Shown here: positions 12,974 through 24,621 of the stretch, piece after piece | Layout: the number at the start of each line of letters is the position of its first letter | How positions within the stretch are numbered: the first letter of the stretch is position 1 | DNA from: Enoplolaimus lenunculus | Taxonomy: Eukaryota; Nematoda; Enoplea; Enoplida; Thoracostomopsidae | Direction of reading: 5' to 3' | NCBI GenBank assembly: GCA_030248215.1 | Contig: JASANG010000959.1 | Location: 124,001-188,000, forward strand | Length of the DNA stretch: 64,000 bases | Notes under the pieces: generated by a model | Database searches by the model: none | What the model was told of the DNA's origin: nothing | Seen by the model: only the letters and a program-made list of their open reading frames with translations | Program-made: the position numbers and the translations under genes

Positions 12974-13604
12974 TAGAATTTGTATGGAGTCTGAGTTTTC
13001 TCTGGTTTCGTTCTGGTTAGTTTGTCCGTGGTTTAATACAGGTTTTTACTGTTTGTATCGTGTACAGTAGAGTTTTTGAATATTTTTTGAACCTATCTAG
13101 CTCATTCAGTATTCACAAATCGATTTAAAATGTTTTTCATATTTGCTCGTTTACTCTCAGGTTACAATATTGTTTTGTCAACAGAGCAGGCTAACATTTT
13201 AAGGTATGGGCGGCGAGGCCAAGATGAGCTGAAATTTTTAAGGAGGGGCATATAAGGGTTTCCGATGACTTGCAGGCGGGTTTGAAACTCTTTAGTGGTG
13301 CCAAGATTTTTTTGGGGGCTGAAGGCATCCATTAGCTATGTACCTGGGCATGGGGGAATGGCGAATGGGGATTTCACTTCTGTTACAAAAACTGGAAAAC
13401 ACTACGTAAACGCTATAAATATTGATTTTTTCAGTTTTTATTGTTATTCTAGAGAAACGATATTTAGTGACGAAGCTAACATTCGCAATTTAGTCCAATA
13501 CAGGGACTCTGTTGGGCTAAGACTTAGGCTTGGGCTTAGGCTTGTGGGATTCACAGATAGTATAAGTGACTGTTCAATAATTTAGTTCTTCATAGGAGAG
13601 TTAA

Positions 13605-13704
13605 GTCTAAATTTAAAAAGTTATGCCAAGAGTTCATATTGTCAAATGTGTGTAGTCTAAATTTAAAAAGTTATGCCAAGAGTTCATATTGTCAAATGTG
13701 TGTA
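13605..13704 (+). repeat. Perfect 50-bp tandem duplication
   Basis: Two identical units, 13605-13654 and 13655-13704, each beginning GTCTAAATTTAAAAAGTTAT. The last part (ATTGTCAAATGTGTGTA) is the left end of the adjoining GATAGGT-type MITE, so the duplication joins flank and element end. Confidence 0.95.
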
Positions 13705-13902
13705 GCACCTATTACCAGTTGCTGATAGGTCTTCTAACTTTCGAACCAAGGAATGGTGAGGTTTGAGATTCAGTACATTTATTGCATTCAATTTACTTTA
13801 TTTTTGCGCAAATGTTGATATCTGCAATTTCAGCTGTTCGCTAGTTTGAAATCCTACTACTAAACTGGCGATAGGTTCTATATGCATTTGAGAATATGGG
13901 CC
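13680..13902. mobile_element. GATAGGT-type MITE
   Basis: From ATATTGTCAAATGTGTGTAG to TATGCATTTGAGAATATGGG, with interior ACCTATTACCAGTTGCTGAT and CTAAACTGGCGATAGGTTC as inverted arms. Confidence 0.75.
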
Positions 13903-14280
13903 AAGATCTGAAAATTCAGAAACTGTTGGGAAAAGTGTACAAAAACGTATTTCACGTTTATAAATTATAACGTGCCATTAATCATCAGCGGCTCTTGTTA
14001 CAAATGTGATCGGATAAAATATTCCTAATGCATAATCTTACATGGATTATCATTTACTAAAATAGAGTAAACATTGAAAAACTGTCTTAATGCCTTTGTT
14101 CATGTCTTTTTGGAACGCTCTGCTTTCTTTTCGCAAGTTGCCGGTTAAGCAAAGGCGTATACAGAGGAAACTATACAGGGACTATAGGCACATATGCCTT
14201 CATAAATTTGTGGACATACAAGCTAAGGCATTAATTGGATATTAGTCGTTAAAAAAATTTTCGTTACCCGATGTTATACC

Positions 14281-14434
14281 GGACCCGTAGCCAGGGAGGG
14301 CATCTCAGCTGCCCTGGAAAAATTTTGGCTCCCTAAAAATTTTTCAACTTGCTTGTAACTCATTGAAAACCGTTGAATGCCCCTCCTGAAAAATTTTTAG
14401 CCCCCCGAGCAAGGTGAGCTGGCTACGGGCTTGT
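14281..14434. mobile_element. GTAGCCAG-end MITE with clear target duplication
   Basis: GGACCCGTAGCCAGG to AGCTGGCTACGGGCTTGT. The flanks GTTATACC are identical on both sides (14273-14280, 14435-14442), so this family also makes 8-9 bp duplications. Confidence 0.88.
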
Positions 14435-17400
14435 GTTATACCTTCCCGAAGTAGAACCATGGCTGCGCCCCTATGGTCAAGAAACGAAAACACGCGTGGA
14501 GGCGTTCCGGCGGGTAATAAATCATAGACAACGCATATTCGCTAACCAATAGCATGGTTTGTAATTACTCAAAAACTCTTAGCTTGGTCATTGTCTTACT
14601 AGCTTTACTATGGAAAAAGTGTTCAGTGTAGGTATAGTTCGGCATGACATTCCGTTTTTCTGCTCGACTCCAATGGAGTATGTTTTAAGATTTAAATAAC
14701 TTTCTTTGCTTAGGCGTAGGGTCGGCTTCCTTGCCTCAGGTATAAGGTATCCTTACGCTAGGGTTTTTTTAAGTTTAGGCATATGTGGCACTTTTTTTAC
14801 TTCACCCATACAAGAGAAAGTTTCCTACACATAGGAAAATCTTAGTTAATTGGGTTCTCATGGGTGAAGGCTTTAGCCCCTTCAACCATCCACAAGTTCA
14901 GGAGACCTAAGTAGGATGGGGGCTGACATCCCTCAAACCCCCCAAATAAAACAATTCATTATTGGATCACTTAAAATTTCTAACGGAGTACTTTTAGACT
15001 GTGTTTTTGGTGTTCTAGTATTACAACCGCTTAGTGCAGGAGCGGGATTGGGGGGTCGTAACGTGCATCCTGGTTAGCGTCTCTTGATATGGGGGGAGAG
15101 GCTAAGGAAACGGCAGGCATTTTGGGTCGAAACTAAAAAAGAGTCCCTAGTTCTACTACACCAAACTCAGACATTCTAATTCAGAACGTGTTTTGTATTA
15201 TATTGAAAACGGAAAATGAACTGAAAACTCCCACCACAATTCAGATATGTCTGGGGAAAGAAAGAAAATTGTCGAATATGCTTATAGCACTGTTATTTAC
15301 GCCCCTCAGAGAAACATTTGCCCAAAATGGTATGTCATGGGTCTTGATACCAAAACACGAGTTTAGGTACAATTAGACTGGCTCGTTCTCATTTGATAAG
15401 CAGTTTTGTCTAAATTGCCTAAGCTACACTGACAGCTAAAATCTAGCAGAAATTTAGCATGGAACTCAGTTTGAAATGTTAAAGTTTGGCTTTGCTTATA
15501 TTCACACCCGTACATTTTGGTTCTATCTTTCAAGTAGCTTTAGCTAAAAAGGTGTTGTTTCATTAAATCAAGTTAAATTTGTTTACTTATTTGAAATATA
15601 CTTTGTTACAAAATTGGTTATTATAAATTTACACTATTCATTAAAAATTGTTTTTAGCTTACAAATTTGCAGGTTGTGCCAATTATTCGATTTACTGCTG
15701 CCTGCCTTGACGCTTGCGAGACTGAACTTTTCACTCATAAGCGTTTTTATTTTTAATTTTCTTAAAATGCCTCAGCTAAAATATTAAAATCGCTCGTTTT
15801 CCAGAAAAATCTCTCGCTCAACGAAGTAGTTGCCAGCTGTTACGGTCGGTTGTGTAACGTTCAATGGTTTCGAAGTTTCTCACAAGGTCCACACACACAG
15901 ACAAAGTCATTGCGTTGAAACAACCCCGTAGCCAACTGAAACTACTATGACTACGCGTGATATTTTTACAAGGGTCATGTGGCTGATATAACGTTGAAGG
16001 GCTTAGACGCCTCGAAAGTTTTAAAACAGCAATAGTGACTAAGGTGGTATCTTAGTTATTTCATAAAAAAGTTTGATCGAAGCGAAAAATCACAGCGGCT
16101 TCTGCGAGGTCTCGGGTTATTTAGCAAGATTATATCGATGTTGTGTTCGCCAAGGCTTTGTTTTCGATATAAGGTTATCATCTGCGAGCGAATAGTTGAA
16201 AAGTGATTTCCACGCTAAATGTGCCGCAAGTTAAAAAATTTCAGTCATGAATTTGTATGGTGTTAGGGCAATTTGTGTACGATGCCACCTGGTGCCGGAA
16301 AGTGAACCTAGGAGTATTTGTCATCTGGCAACTTGTTGCCTGACGGTGTCCTAAGCGTAAGCTTTTCTTAAAGCATAATCGTAAGCATAATCCTAAGCCT
16401 AAGCCTAAACCTACGCATAACTATTGGCAACAAATTTTAAAGCCCACTTTATATTTCAGATTAATAGCGGTTGATCGACAAGTTATCCGGAGACGAATTG
16501 CCGTGATACCCTAATAAGTATAACCCCACCCATACAGCTGAGCCGTTCGCCATCATTTGTGTTACGTTTTTGTGACCGTCTCTGCATAAAATTTGTGCCA
16601 GTTTTATATTTAGGTGTTGACAAATTCGGAATGGCAACCTGGGCCAATTTTTTTTCATTAAGACCCTTGACAAGCAACCTTGTACCGCTGAAATTTTTCG
16701 CTTTCGAACCTATTAAAGCAGGCTGTCATATACGCGAACGGGGACGAACCAGAGGCATATAATGCGATTGTAGTAAACAATAATGTTTTTTTTTGCAATG
16801 CGCAAAATGTTGTGCAATTTTAGAGCACTTCTGCGAGCAAACTACGTTTTGATGTGTGTCTTGTTGTACATTATTGTTGTGAACTGAGTCTTTTTTTCGA
16901 GTTGAAGTGACTGTCTGTTTGTTGTGAGGAAAGTTTTTCACTGGTGTTAAGTACAATCAACGGATTAGAAACGACAACTTTAAACCGTGCTTAGTTGATT
17001 ATGCTGTACAATATTTGACACGAACGTAGTTTAGTGGTTGCGCTATACTTTATTGTGCCGGACGCGGCTGCCCGCCGCCCGCTGCCCGATGCCGATTCGT
17101 GTTTGCTAACGGAAATATTGGCAAAATTTGTTTGGTGGAATTTTTTAAGAAAAATTTTCTCCTGCAAAACGCCTGCGCCCGTGGAATTTCATTTTGGCAA
17201 AGTATAACTTCAATTAGAATTTCGGTGCGAGCCAGCGAACGTAACCAGCAACAAACCTTAGTAAATACAGCCTTTTCCGGTGCGAGATGATACGTTTTGG
17301 GGTTTTGAAATTTTACACATTTGTATTTTTGGCGTTCCGCTATTAGAAGCGATTAGTGCAGGATGGCTTGAGCGGTCAGAGCCGCCGACCTGGATAGGGT

Positions 17401-17788
17401 ACGTTGAAATTGGCGGATTCGGGATGGCGCATGCCTAAAGAGAATGGAAAGTTAAAAAACCTTCTACACTACATAGTTAGACAGAGTCTACTGCAGAACG
17501 TTTTGCATTTATATTGAAAGCGGAAAATAAACCGAAAAGTATTTCCACATTTTAGCTGTATGAGGTGGGGAAGTAAAACATGTGCCAACTCTCTGATCCG
17601 TGATCTTTTGACCCGTGATCCGGGTAAGGAAGGATGCATTCGTACACAGCATACAAATAAAAACTATAAAAAAGGTATCAAGTCACTAGCCTCGTCGACT
17701 TTTTATGCGATGAAATAGCGGGCAATGCGGGGCAGCCCCTTGACTCGTGACCCGGATCGACCCTGCAAAAAACCATTATGACAATTTG
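14435..17788. other. Gene-free stretch
   Basis: Holds degenerate TTAGGC stretches (14703-14785, 16348-16424), some GC-rich text at 17055-17100 and several short open frames with no protein character. Confidence 0.55.
16348..16424. repeat. Degenerate TTAGGC-type stretch
   Basis: CCTAAGCCTAAGCCTAAACC plus decayed hexamers. A GGCAAC palindrome precedes it and GGCAACAAATTT follows, possibly eroded inverted ends. Confidence 0.6.
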
Positions 17789-17936
17789 GGCCAATGTTAC
17801 TTTTAGAGATGTAAATATCTGTTGAAAAAAGTGTAAACCTAAGCCTAAGCTTAAGCAAAAAATATAGTCTAGAATCTGAGCTTATTCTTTTACAGCGACA
17901 TCGAAAGCCGAGACAACCGTAAAACTAACATAGGCC
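17789..17936 (+). mobile_element. TTAGGC-core MITE, copy 6
   Basis: Ends GGCCAATGTTACTTTTAG and AAACTAACATAGGCC. Flanks ACAATTTG/GCAATTTG agree at 7 of 8. Short core of four hexamer-like units near 17837-17856. Confidence 0.88.
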
Positions 17937-19411
17937 GCAATTTGACCCGTGACTCGTTGATCGGCTTCCAAGTGTGCTTTGTAAGATGCAGTGCCGGATC
18001 AGGCTAGGGTGGGCCCCCATCCCGCTATGATCAAAATACTTTTCTAATTTTTTTGCTTAAAATCTTCTTCAGTGTAAGATCCTCTCTTTGGGGGTGGGTC
18101 TCCCCAAATGGGTTTATAGGGGGTGGCTGCTCTCTGGTATGATGGTAGCTAGTCACCAGGCGACATTACCACGTATCTTCCCCTTACTGTCCATGACAAA
18201 GTATTGTTTTATCCTTGACATCCTATCGTAAACTAAATATTTCCGCTTTACTATAAGAGCATTAATCAAGTTTGTAAATAAAAAAAATTTCTAAAAAATA
18301 TACATTTTAATACAAGAGCATCGCCAGCGTCTCTATTTCCGGAGTGAACAACTTCATTTATGCCATTCAAGCATTAAGCAGTTTTATTCTACAGGTCACT
18401 GAAGTAGCTTTTGTGTCCTGCCTTTCGAGAAATTACGAGTAGGGCTAAAATAACCCCTATTTCAATCCTCGTATACGCCCGTGTTTGAATGCCTTCAGAA
18501 GCGTTGTTCAAAGACTGGTGGGAACGTGTGTTCGCTTGTTGTTAATAAGATTATGTGTGAACTCATCGCGATGTTTGTGTAAAAGACGGGCAACGAATAT
18601 ACTTTTCCATCAGTTTTCGAGAAATGTTTCTCAAGTTCACGACGTGGCGTTTGTATATAAGTGGCAGAGTCCCATTGTTGTGCAATGGTATTATATCAGA
18701 GGCAAATACAAGGCAACAAATACAGTGGCGGATCCATAATCTCAAAATGGGGGGGGGGGCAAAATTTCACAGGTAATAAACTTATTTTTGACCCACACAC
18801 AACCCACGAACTATTGTCACAAAATTGCTATATAATTTTTGTCGAGATGCTGTTGGGGGGCCACGGCCGGGGTGGCCCCCCCATGGATCCGCCATTGAAC
18901 AAATGATATATCCTATGCCGAAATGTATGGATCGACAAGAAAAATGCATTTTAGCTGGCATTACAATAACCTTTTGGATCCTAAAAGGTTAAAAGACGAT
19001 CCTTATACACGAGGTGATTCCCTCCGTAAGTGATTTGCAGGCTACGCCCCCTGTATATTGTGTACGCGCAGTGGCGAATTCACAAACTTTATGGCGTAGG
19101 GTCGGCAGTGTACTACAATTAGTGAAAATGCCTCGCGGACGAGAAGCCAAACGTAATTTTAGTACTAAATAAAGGTACAAAATTTTAGTTTTGGCGTTGT
19201 GTTGCTGAGGATTATATATGGTCTGAATTCGCTCCCGTGGAATAAACTCAGCGTAATACTGGGCGTGGTTTTTTTGTAGTGGTCAATCACAAGTCTTGAG
19301 TTTATATTTCTCGCACAATTCTATATTTGTGATATTTTAAAATCTGACGTAATAAGTACTTCTGCGTTTGTTGAATTGTCGTAGAGGCGTATGTAAGAGG
19401 GGGTTACGGAG
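17937..19411. other. Gene-free stretch with MITEs
   Basis: Holds a CAGTGCCGGATCAGGCTAGG-started GC-rich element at about 17989-18145 and the hAT-type MITE at 18723-18897. No exon seen. Confidence 0.55.
18723..18897. mobile_element. hAT-type MITE with CAGTGGCGGATCCA end
   Basis: 175 bp. Ends CAGTGGCGGATCCATAA and TGGATCCGCCATTG. Flanks AACAAATA/AACAAATG agree at 7 of 8. Contains a run of G and a GC-rich right part. Fragments with the same kind of end occur at about 3383-3401, 9576-9590 and 19070. Confidence 0.85.
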
Positions 19412-19755
19412 ATATATGCATTGCCGGCGGAAGCACCCCTGAAACACCACAATTGTGGCTCCGACTTTTGGGGGCCCATCTTGGCAAAGTATATTTTTCG
19501 CAGACCACGGACTTATAGAGTTGTAAAACGTTTAATTGGGCCCCCTCGGACATCTGCGTTAATTGATTTGACACAGGGACGCGAATATTTATCGAGAAGA
19601 TATTTATGCATTGTCGACGTAACCGCCCCTCAAACACCCCAGTTGGTGGCTCCAACCTTTGGGGACTATCTTGGCAGAATGAAATTTTTTCGCGAACCAC
19701 AAAGTTATACAGCTGTGAAACATTTAATTGGAGCCCCAATGGGACCTGTTTAGCA
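19412..19755. repeat. Diverged direct repeat of about 145 bp (period near 194 bp)
   Basis: ATGCATTGCCGGCGGAAGC ... GTTGTAAAACGTTTAATTGG and ATGCATTGTCGACGTAACC ... GCTGTGAAACATTTAATTGG are aligned copies. Open frames exist on both strands over 100 codons, but no family is recognisable. Confidence 0.75.
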
Positions 19756-20124
19756 GCGCCGCCAAATAACCTAACGCGGGCTTTGGATATATGCATATCA
19801 AAAAATTTTTGGAAAGACCGTAAAAAGGCAATTTTACAGAAATTGGTTTGTCTTGGTCATCTCCTATTTTAGTTATAAAAAAACTTTTACATGATGCAAT
19901 ATTCTCTCCCGAAACGAAATCTTGGCTACGACCTTGGGTTTTCACAGTAGTGGTTGCTTGTTTGTTTTGGTTTTGTTTACTTTTGTTTTTTCAATTCAAA
20001 TTTTTGTGAGATATTATTACCTCGACGTTACTATGGCTGGATTTTTGAAACTTTACTTATGTATAATTGTTTAAGTATTATTTAAATAATTAAATCATGA
20101 ACCACTTTAGCTTGGTACAGCTTA

Positions 20125-20565
20125 CTGTAGTGACCCGAATAAGAGGGGGGACTGATATTTATTTGGCCTCTCCAGAGGGTACCCCCTCGTTATTCAGTTA
20201 CGGACTCTTATTTATTTTTCACCACGCTCCGCCATCCTTCGTTACTATTATATATCCGGTACTGCAGCCATCCGCTGAATTAAACGGTTATTTGTCTTGT
20301 GTCAATAGCTTGAGCGATAATCCAAGGTTATACTTAGGAATGTGCTTTCAAAATTTAAGTACGCTTTAAAGTTTCGAATTCAAGGGCCCGCAGTCCTTTA
20401 TGCGCTACAATTAGGGATAATTGACATTTATCGACTCTAATTAGGGTTTAGGGACTCGATACGCTTACGGACTCTTATTAGGAATACGGACTCCTATTGA
20501 TTGGTACGCAAAATGGGGACCACCTCCTCTTATTACCCATCCCCCTCTTATTCGGGTCAATACAG
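20125..20565 (+). mobile_element. Mariner-like MITE with GACCCGAATAAGAGG ends
   Basis: About 26-bp inverted ends CTGTAGTGACCCGAATAAG and its partner CTTATTCGGGTCAATACAG, flanked by TA on each side. No transposase. A related copy in the opposite orientation lies at 27927-28374. Confidence 0.82.
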
Positions 20566-20742
20566 TAATGCCAGAAAACTGTTCCCGGTTTAAATGAAGA
20601 TTGCAAACTAGACGTATATTGTAAATATAAAACAAGACCACGGATTTTGTCTGATCGAAGTGACTCAAAAAACTGACATTTCTTTTTGAGTACCTGTTCA
20701 CACCCCCACCCACAAAAGTTTCCTCCACGCACATAACGAACC

Positions 20743-20853
20743 TGAGCCTAAGACTGAGAATAAGCTTATGACTTTAAACCTAAATCTAATCCTTCGGTCC
20801 TAACCTATGCCTAAGCCTGGACCTAAGCCTAAGCTTTATCCTAACCCTAAGTA
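20743..20853. repeat. Degenerate TTAGGC-type stretch
   Basis: Many CCTAAG, CCTAAC and CCTAAA hexamers without recognisable inverted ends. The following text (TGTCATAAT...CTGAGGGAA) recurs near 40367-40400 after another small TTAGGC-type stretch, so the two belong to one repeat family. Confidence 0.7.
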
Positions 20854-21737
20854 TGTGATACTGTCATAATATAAGCACTCTGAGGGAATGTTTCACCTTC
20901 TGTTAAATTAATACTAGTGTGGGGATACGTAAACAAGTACCTGTTTTTTATCAAAAGTTAATTTGAATACCTATTCGTATCCTAGAGAACTGTGCTGAAT
21001 ACAGTCAGTGGCTCAGCCGCTTTCAAGTTCGGCATTGGCTGTTCTAACGGAGAACATCAGGTTCCCAACAGAGATCAAAGCCAAAATTTTGTGTCATTAA
21101 CATTTAGTACTACAATTGTGTTAGGGTTATTAAGTCACTTGACTCACGCAATTGAAATATTCCATTTGTGTGGCTTCTTCCATTCGAAACTTTTGGATTC
21201 GCAACTGAGAGTTCAGTTAAACATTAATAAAATCTCATATTTTTGCGTACAAAAGCGTAGAATTGGGCGAACTAAATATCGCGTTACGGCTAATTTTATG
21301 AAGACTTCGTTTCTTACAGTGTTGAGTTATTATAAATCAGCGCATTCCAATGTATACTTTTATGTTAATGTTTTTAGAATTTGTATTTGCGTTGTTTGTT
21401 GAGAAATGTAAACTGCCAAGCAGATTGTCAATTTTTTTGAAATTACCTATTTTTACATAGTTCGACAGTCTCACATTATATGAGTAGTCAAAAGGATCAA
21501 ATTTTTCAAACAATAAATTTTTCAAAAATTCAATTTTGAAAGTGTAATGATTAACGGGATTTTGAGGAACACGGACGTGCACGAGTTGTGAAAATCGAGC
21601 TGTTTTGGGCAAACGCTGGCTGTGGGTCAATATGCAGGTTTTAAAATAACCTGGTTAGTCCGAAATTATAGTTTTCAAACAATTTTCGAACTCTCAACTC
21701 GCTCACCGCAAACTATGGCATGAAGCTAGTCCATCCA

Positions 21738-22230
21738 GGCCCGTAGCCAGCTCACTTTGCTAGTTGGGCTATAAGGCACCGCCAAAATTTTTCCAGTAAA
21801 GGCTGAGCCCACCTTTGTTTCTTGACTACGACCCCGAGTCCATTCCAAAATCAAAGCCCTGCTACGCCTCTCAGTTTAAAAAAAATCTGTGCCATACTTA
21901 TAACAGTGTACCGTGTTCTCTGCTGAACCCCATTTGCACCCCAAACGGAATGTTCTACAGGTCCGCAGCCAACTCACCTGGCAAGGATGGGCTAAAAAAT
22001 TTTAAAAAGTATGTATACAGAATTTCTGACGACTTACAAGCGAGGCTGAATTTTTTCTAAAGGAATCCAAAATTTTTCATCGGCGCTCAGGACACTCCCC
22101 TCTGGCTAAGGGCCCGTATTAGCAAATCAAGCATACATGGTTTCTGATGACTTACAAGCGAGGTTGAAAATTTTCTAAAGGAAGCCAATCATTTTCGTCG
22201 ACCCTCAACACACCGTCCTCTAGCTACGGG
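21738..22230. mobile_element. Cluster of decayed GTAGCCAG-end MITEs
   Basis: Starts AGGCCCGTAGCCAGCTCAC at 21738. A second unit runs from GTCCGCAGCCAACTCACC (about 21961) to GGCTAAGGGCCCGTATTAG (about 22120). A third ends TAGCTACGGGCCAGTATCAG (about 22238). The phrase GACTTACAAGCGAGG appears twice. Confidence 0.7.
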
Positions 22231-22975
22231 CCAGTATCAGCAAGTCAACGAATTATTTGTTTGACGATATAACAGTTGGAAATTCAACAAAATTTGAACG
22301 TTATTATTACACGTTTCAGCATTGAAAAATAATATATTTCCGATTCTGCCTTTTGCTGTTGTCAAAATGAAATATATATTTTTGTATCGATAATAATACG
22401 TATTCTGTATTAGACTGTTTGCCAAACTTCTGTCAAAAAGGTCAGAACATTTCGTTGGTTTATTATTTACTTGTGGTTATTAGGTTAAGCGTAGAAAATA
22501 AGCATATTGGGTTTAGAATATAAACGATTATTAAACTCTGTCTAACCTTAACCTCCTAAGCTACACTGGGCCAACTGTAAATGTATATATCAGTGTGGAA
22601 TCCGCATAGCTGATAGTTATTAAGTGAGAAGAGTGTAAGCGTAGGTGAACAAACCATAACCAGAGGATACAAAATCAGGTGGCTAAGATTATATAAATTC
22701 GGAAAATTTTAACCAAAATAAGGTATCAAGTGTTTTCCAAAATATTATTTCGGTTGTATTTTCTTTGAGAGATTTCGACTGTTTTTAGACTTTGAAACTT
22801 ACCCAACAGCCCGCGGGTATCAATGAGTTCATGTGTATAATGTCCATCTCTGGGTCGAAGCGTTTGAATATTAAAACACATGTTATAGTTGAAATATTTT
22901 AATTGTTTAAGTTGCCAATTGTTTTATACAGTTGGAATTAGGCGTAACAGAAAGTAGTGTATGATCGCCTAGCGT

Positions 22976-23216
22976 TCTAAATTCTAATGAGTTCATTAAC
23001 CAACTCAGAGAACGAATTATAGTCATTTTTGGTTATTTCTGAATTTATAACTGTAAACATTGACTCACTCTGAGCTGATTTAATTCCGGGTAAATTGATT
23101 ATTAACTTAGAATGAATTCAATCAATTCAGAATTCTGCAAGTTATGGAATTCCTAAATTTAGACTTAGTGATCCAACTTATTCTGAATTAAAATCAATTC
23201 ATTGGAATTTACAGTG
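22976..23216. mobile_element. CACTGTAAATT-end MITE just upstream of the unrecognised gene's exon
   Basis: Left end decayed (TCTAAATTCTAATGAGTT), right end TCATTGGAATTTACAGTG intact. It ends 64 bp before the exon at 23281, so it lies in the preceding intron. Confidence 0.75.
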
Positions 23217-23280
23217 CGTCTTGATTGTTCTCTGCATGCAAGACAATACAATTTTCCTGAGTCTAATTGCTTTTTTTCAG

Positions 23281-24621
23281 AGCGAACGGAAGTGTGCACC
23301 ATCAACATTCAACTTCAGTAACTGAAAACGGTCCAACGAGCAATTCAACAGCTCGGATATCGTCGCAACGTACCACACAAACGCCAAGCAAACTTCGCGT
23401 TAAATTTGTCGAAACTGAACGACCGAATTCTATTTTGCCATCTGCCATCGGTCCTGCTGGTGGACACGGCTATTCTGCTGCCGGCGGTTTGTCGATCCAA
23501 ACGTCGGACTTGAATTCGTCAACTTTCACGCAATCTGTCACGATTTCGACTCCGTCTCCAATGTCTGGGTATGTATTGGGTAGTCCGTTATTTCGACCCA
23601 TGGCAACTGAAGGTCCAATGTGGCTCAGCCTCACCCTAACACAGTTAGAACCCACAAGAAAAGATTCAGCCGCCCATTGAGTCGTTTGAACTCATTGAGT
23701 CCCTAGTATATGGATCTGGTGGCACTTTTGGAGTTACCCCCGCAGTGAGAAAGTTCGCCTCATCATGGTTTCAGAAACTGACTATCCTCAACGTTAGGTT
23801 TTCATATAAGTTGAAAGGGGCTGTGCGATTTAAGACCCATATATGTATAGATCTGAGTCGAGTCGTTTTTCCACAGTACCACAATGGAGTAAGCTTAAAC
23901 TTTACACTAATTTTTTGATTGGGCTTAAACTTAGTTATACGATTATCCTTACGTTGACGCGTACGTTAAAGCTTGTGGAATATGGTTTTGGAGAGATTAC
24001 TTTTTTGTCGCCGCAGAAATTTAGTGATCTGCTATATTTCCTGTATCTCTCCCGCAAACTTGTACGCGATGTTTTGTTATTTTTAGCCTAATCAGCGGCG
24101 AAGACTACGAAGAAAATCCATTTCGACCGCATGGCAACTTATCGTTCGAAGTTGAACCGATCGTTCAAATGTACAAACTCCGACCATGGCCTTCGTATCC
24201 GCCTCATTCGCTCTACGGCCACGGCGCATCTCAGCAGCAACCACAACAATCCGGTGGGTACAGCTCAAACGAAGGACCAACTCGCGTGCCGTCATATCCG
24301 CATCAACGGAACCAGGTCGCAACGAGTGCCAACGGTTCTGCAGTTCATTTAAGCGACGCAAACAACAATAACATTGGTTTGAGTTCAAAACACGATCTAA
24401 CTGCTAATAATTCCAGTTTGAACTATCCGACAACTGGCAAAAATTCAAATATTATTGCGTCAAATGTTGCTAACGCAACTGCACGAAGTGGTAAACCAGC
24501 AACCGCAGAAGTACGTCACCAAACACTGATGTCACCGCAAGCGAAATCCGTTGAAATTGTTCACGTTGAACGACGAAAGAAAAAGCCAGTTTGCGCGTGT
24601 TGTTCTGGTCAAAGAGAATAG
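23281..24621 (+). CDS. Unrecognised protein, last two exons (partial, 5' end not found)
   Basis: Exons 23281-23568 and 24087-24621 give a 273-residue C-terminal part ending in TAG. The first exon follows a TTTTTTTCAG acceptor in phase 2, so at least one more exon lies upstream, perhaps far away across repeats. The sequence is low-complexity, rich in Ser, Thr, Asn, Gln and Pro. It has two conserved-looking blocks, TPSKLRVKFVETERPNSILP and GEDYEENPFRPHGNLSFEVE, the latter followed by PIVQMYKLRPWPSYPP. The extreme C-terminus, VERRKKKPVCACCSGQRE, is a basic stretch before three cysteines, a pattern often S-palmitoylated at membranes (inference). There is no transmembrane helix. Base composition and open frame support real coding sequence. 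I do not recognise the family. Confidence 0.75.
23569..24086 (+). other. Intron of the unrecognised gene with a two-choice acceptor
   Basis: The donor GTATGT is at 23569. Two AGs 9 nt apart (ending at 24086 and 24095) both keep the frame, so the isoforms would differ by three residues (LIS). The intron carries a degenerate TTAGGC-type stretch at about 23887-23985. Confidence 0.65.

Larger units (their letters stand above)
9921..13604. other. Gene-free stretch
   Basis: Apart from the inverted-end TTAGGC unit at 10208-10328 and decayed GTAGCCAG MITEs near 11625-11765 and 13195-13345, nothing is recognised. It could be intronic to the gene whose last exons are at 23.3 kb. Confidence 0.5.

Noticed and set aside
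17361-17440. tRNA-like A box (GGATGGCTTGAGCGGTCAGAG)
   Set aside because: No convincing B box follows and no cloverleaf closes.
20992-21402. 136-codon open frame on the + strand
   Set aside because: Part of it is a dispersed short repeat (AAATTTTGTGT...TTTAGTACTA) also seen near 9660, 19150 and 34025. No domain, no splice context.
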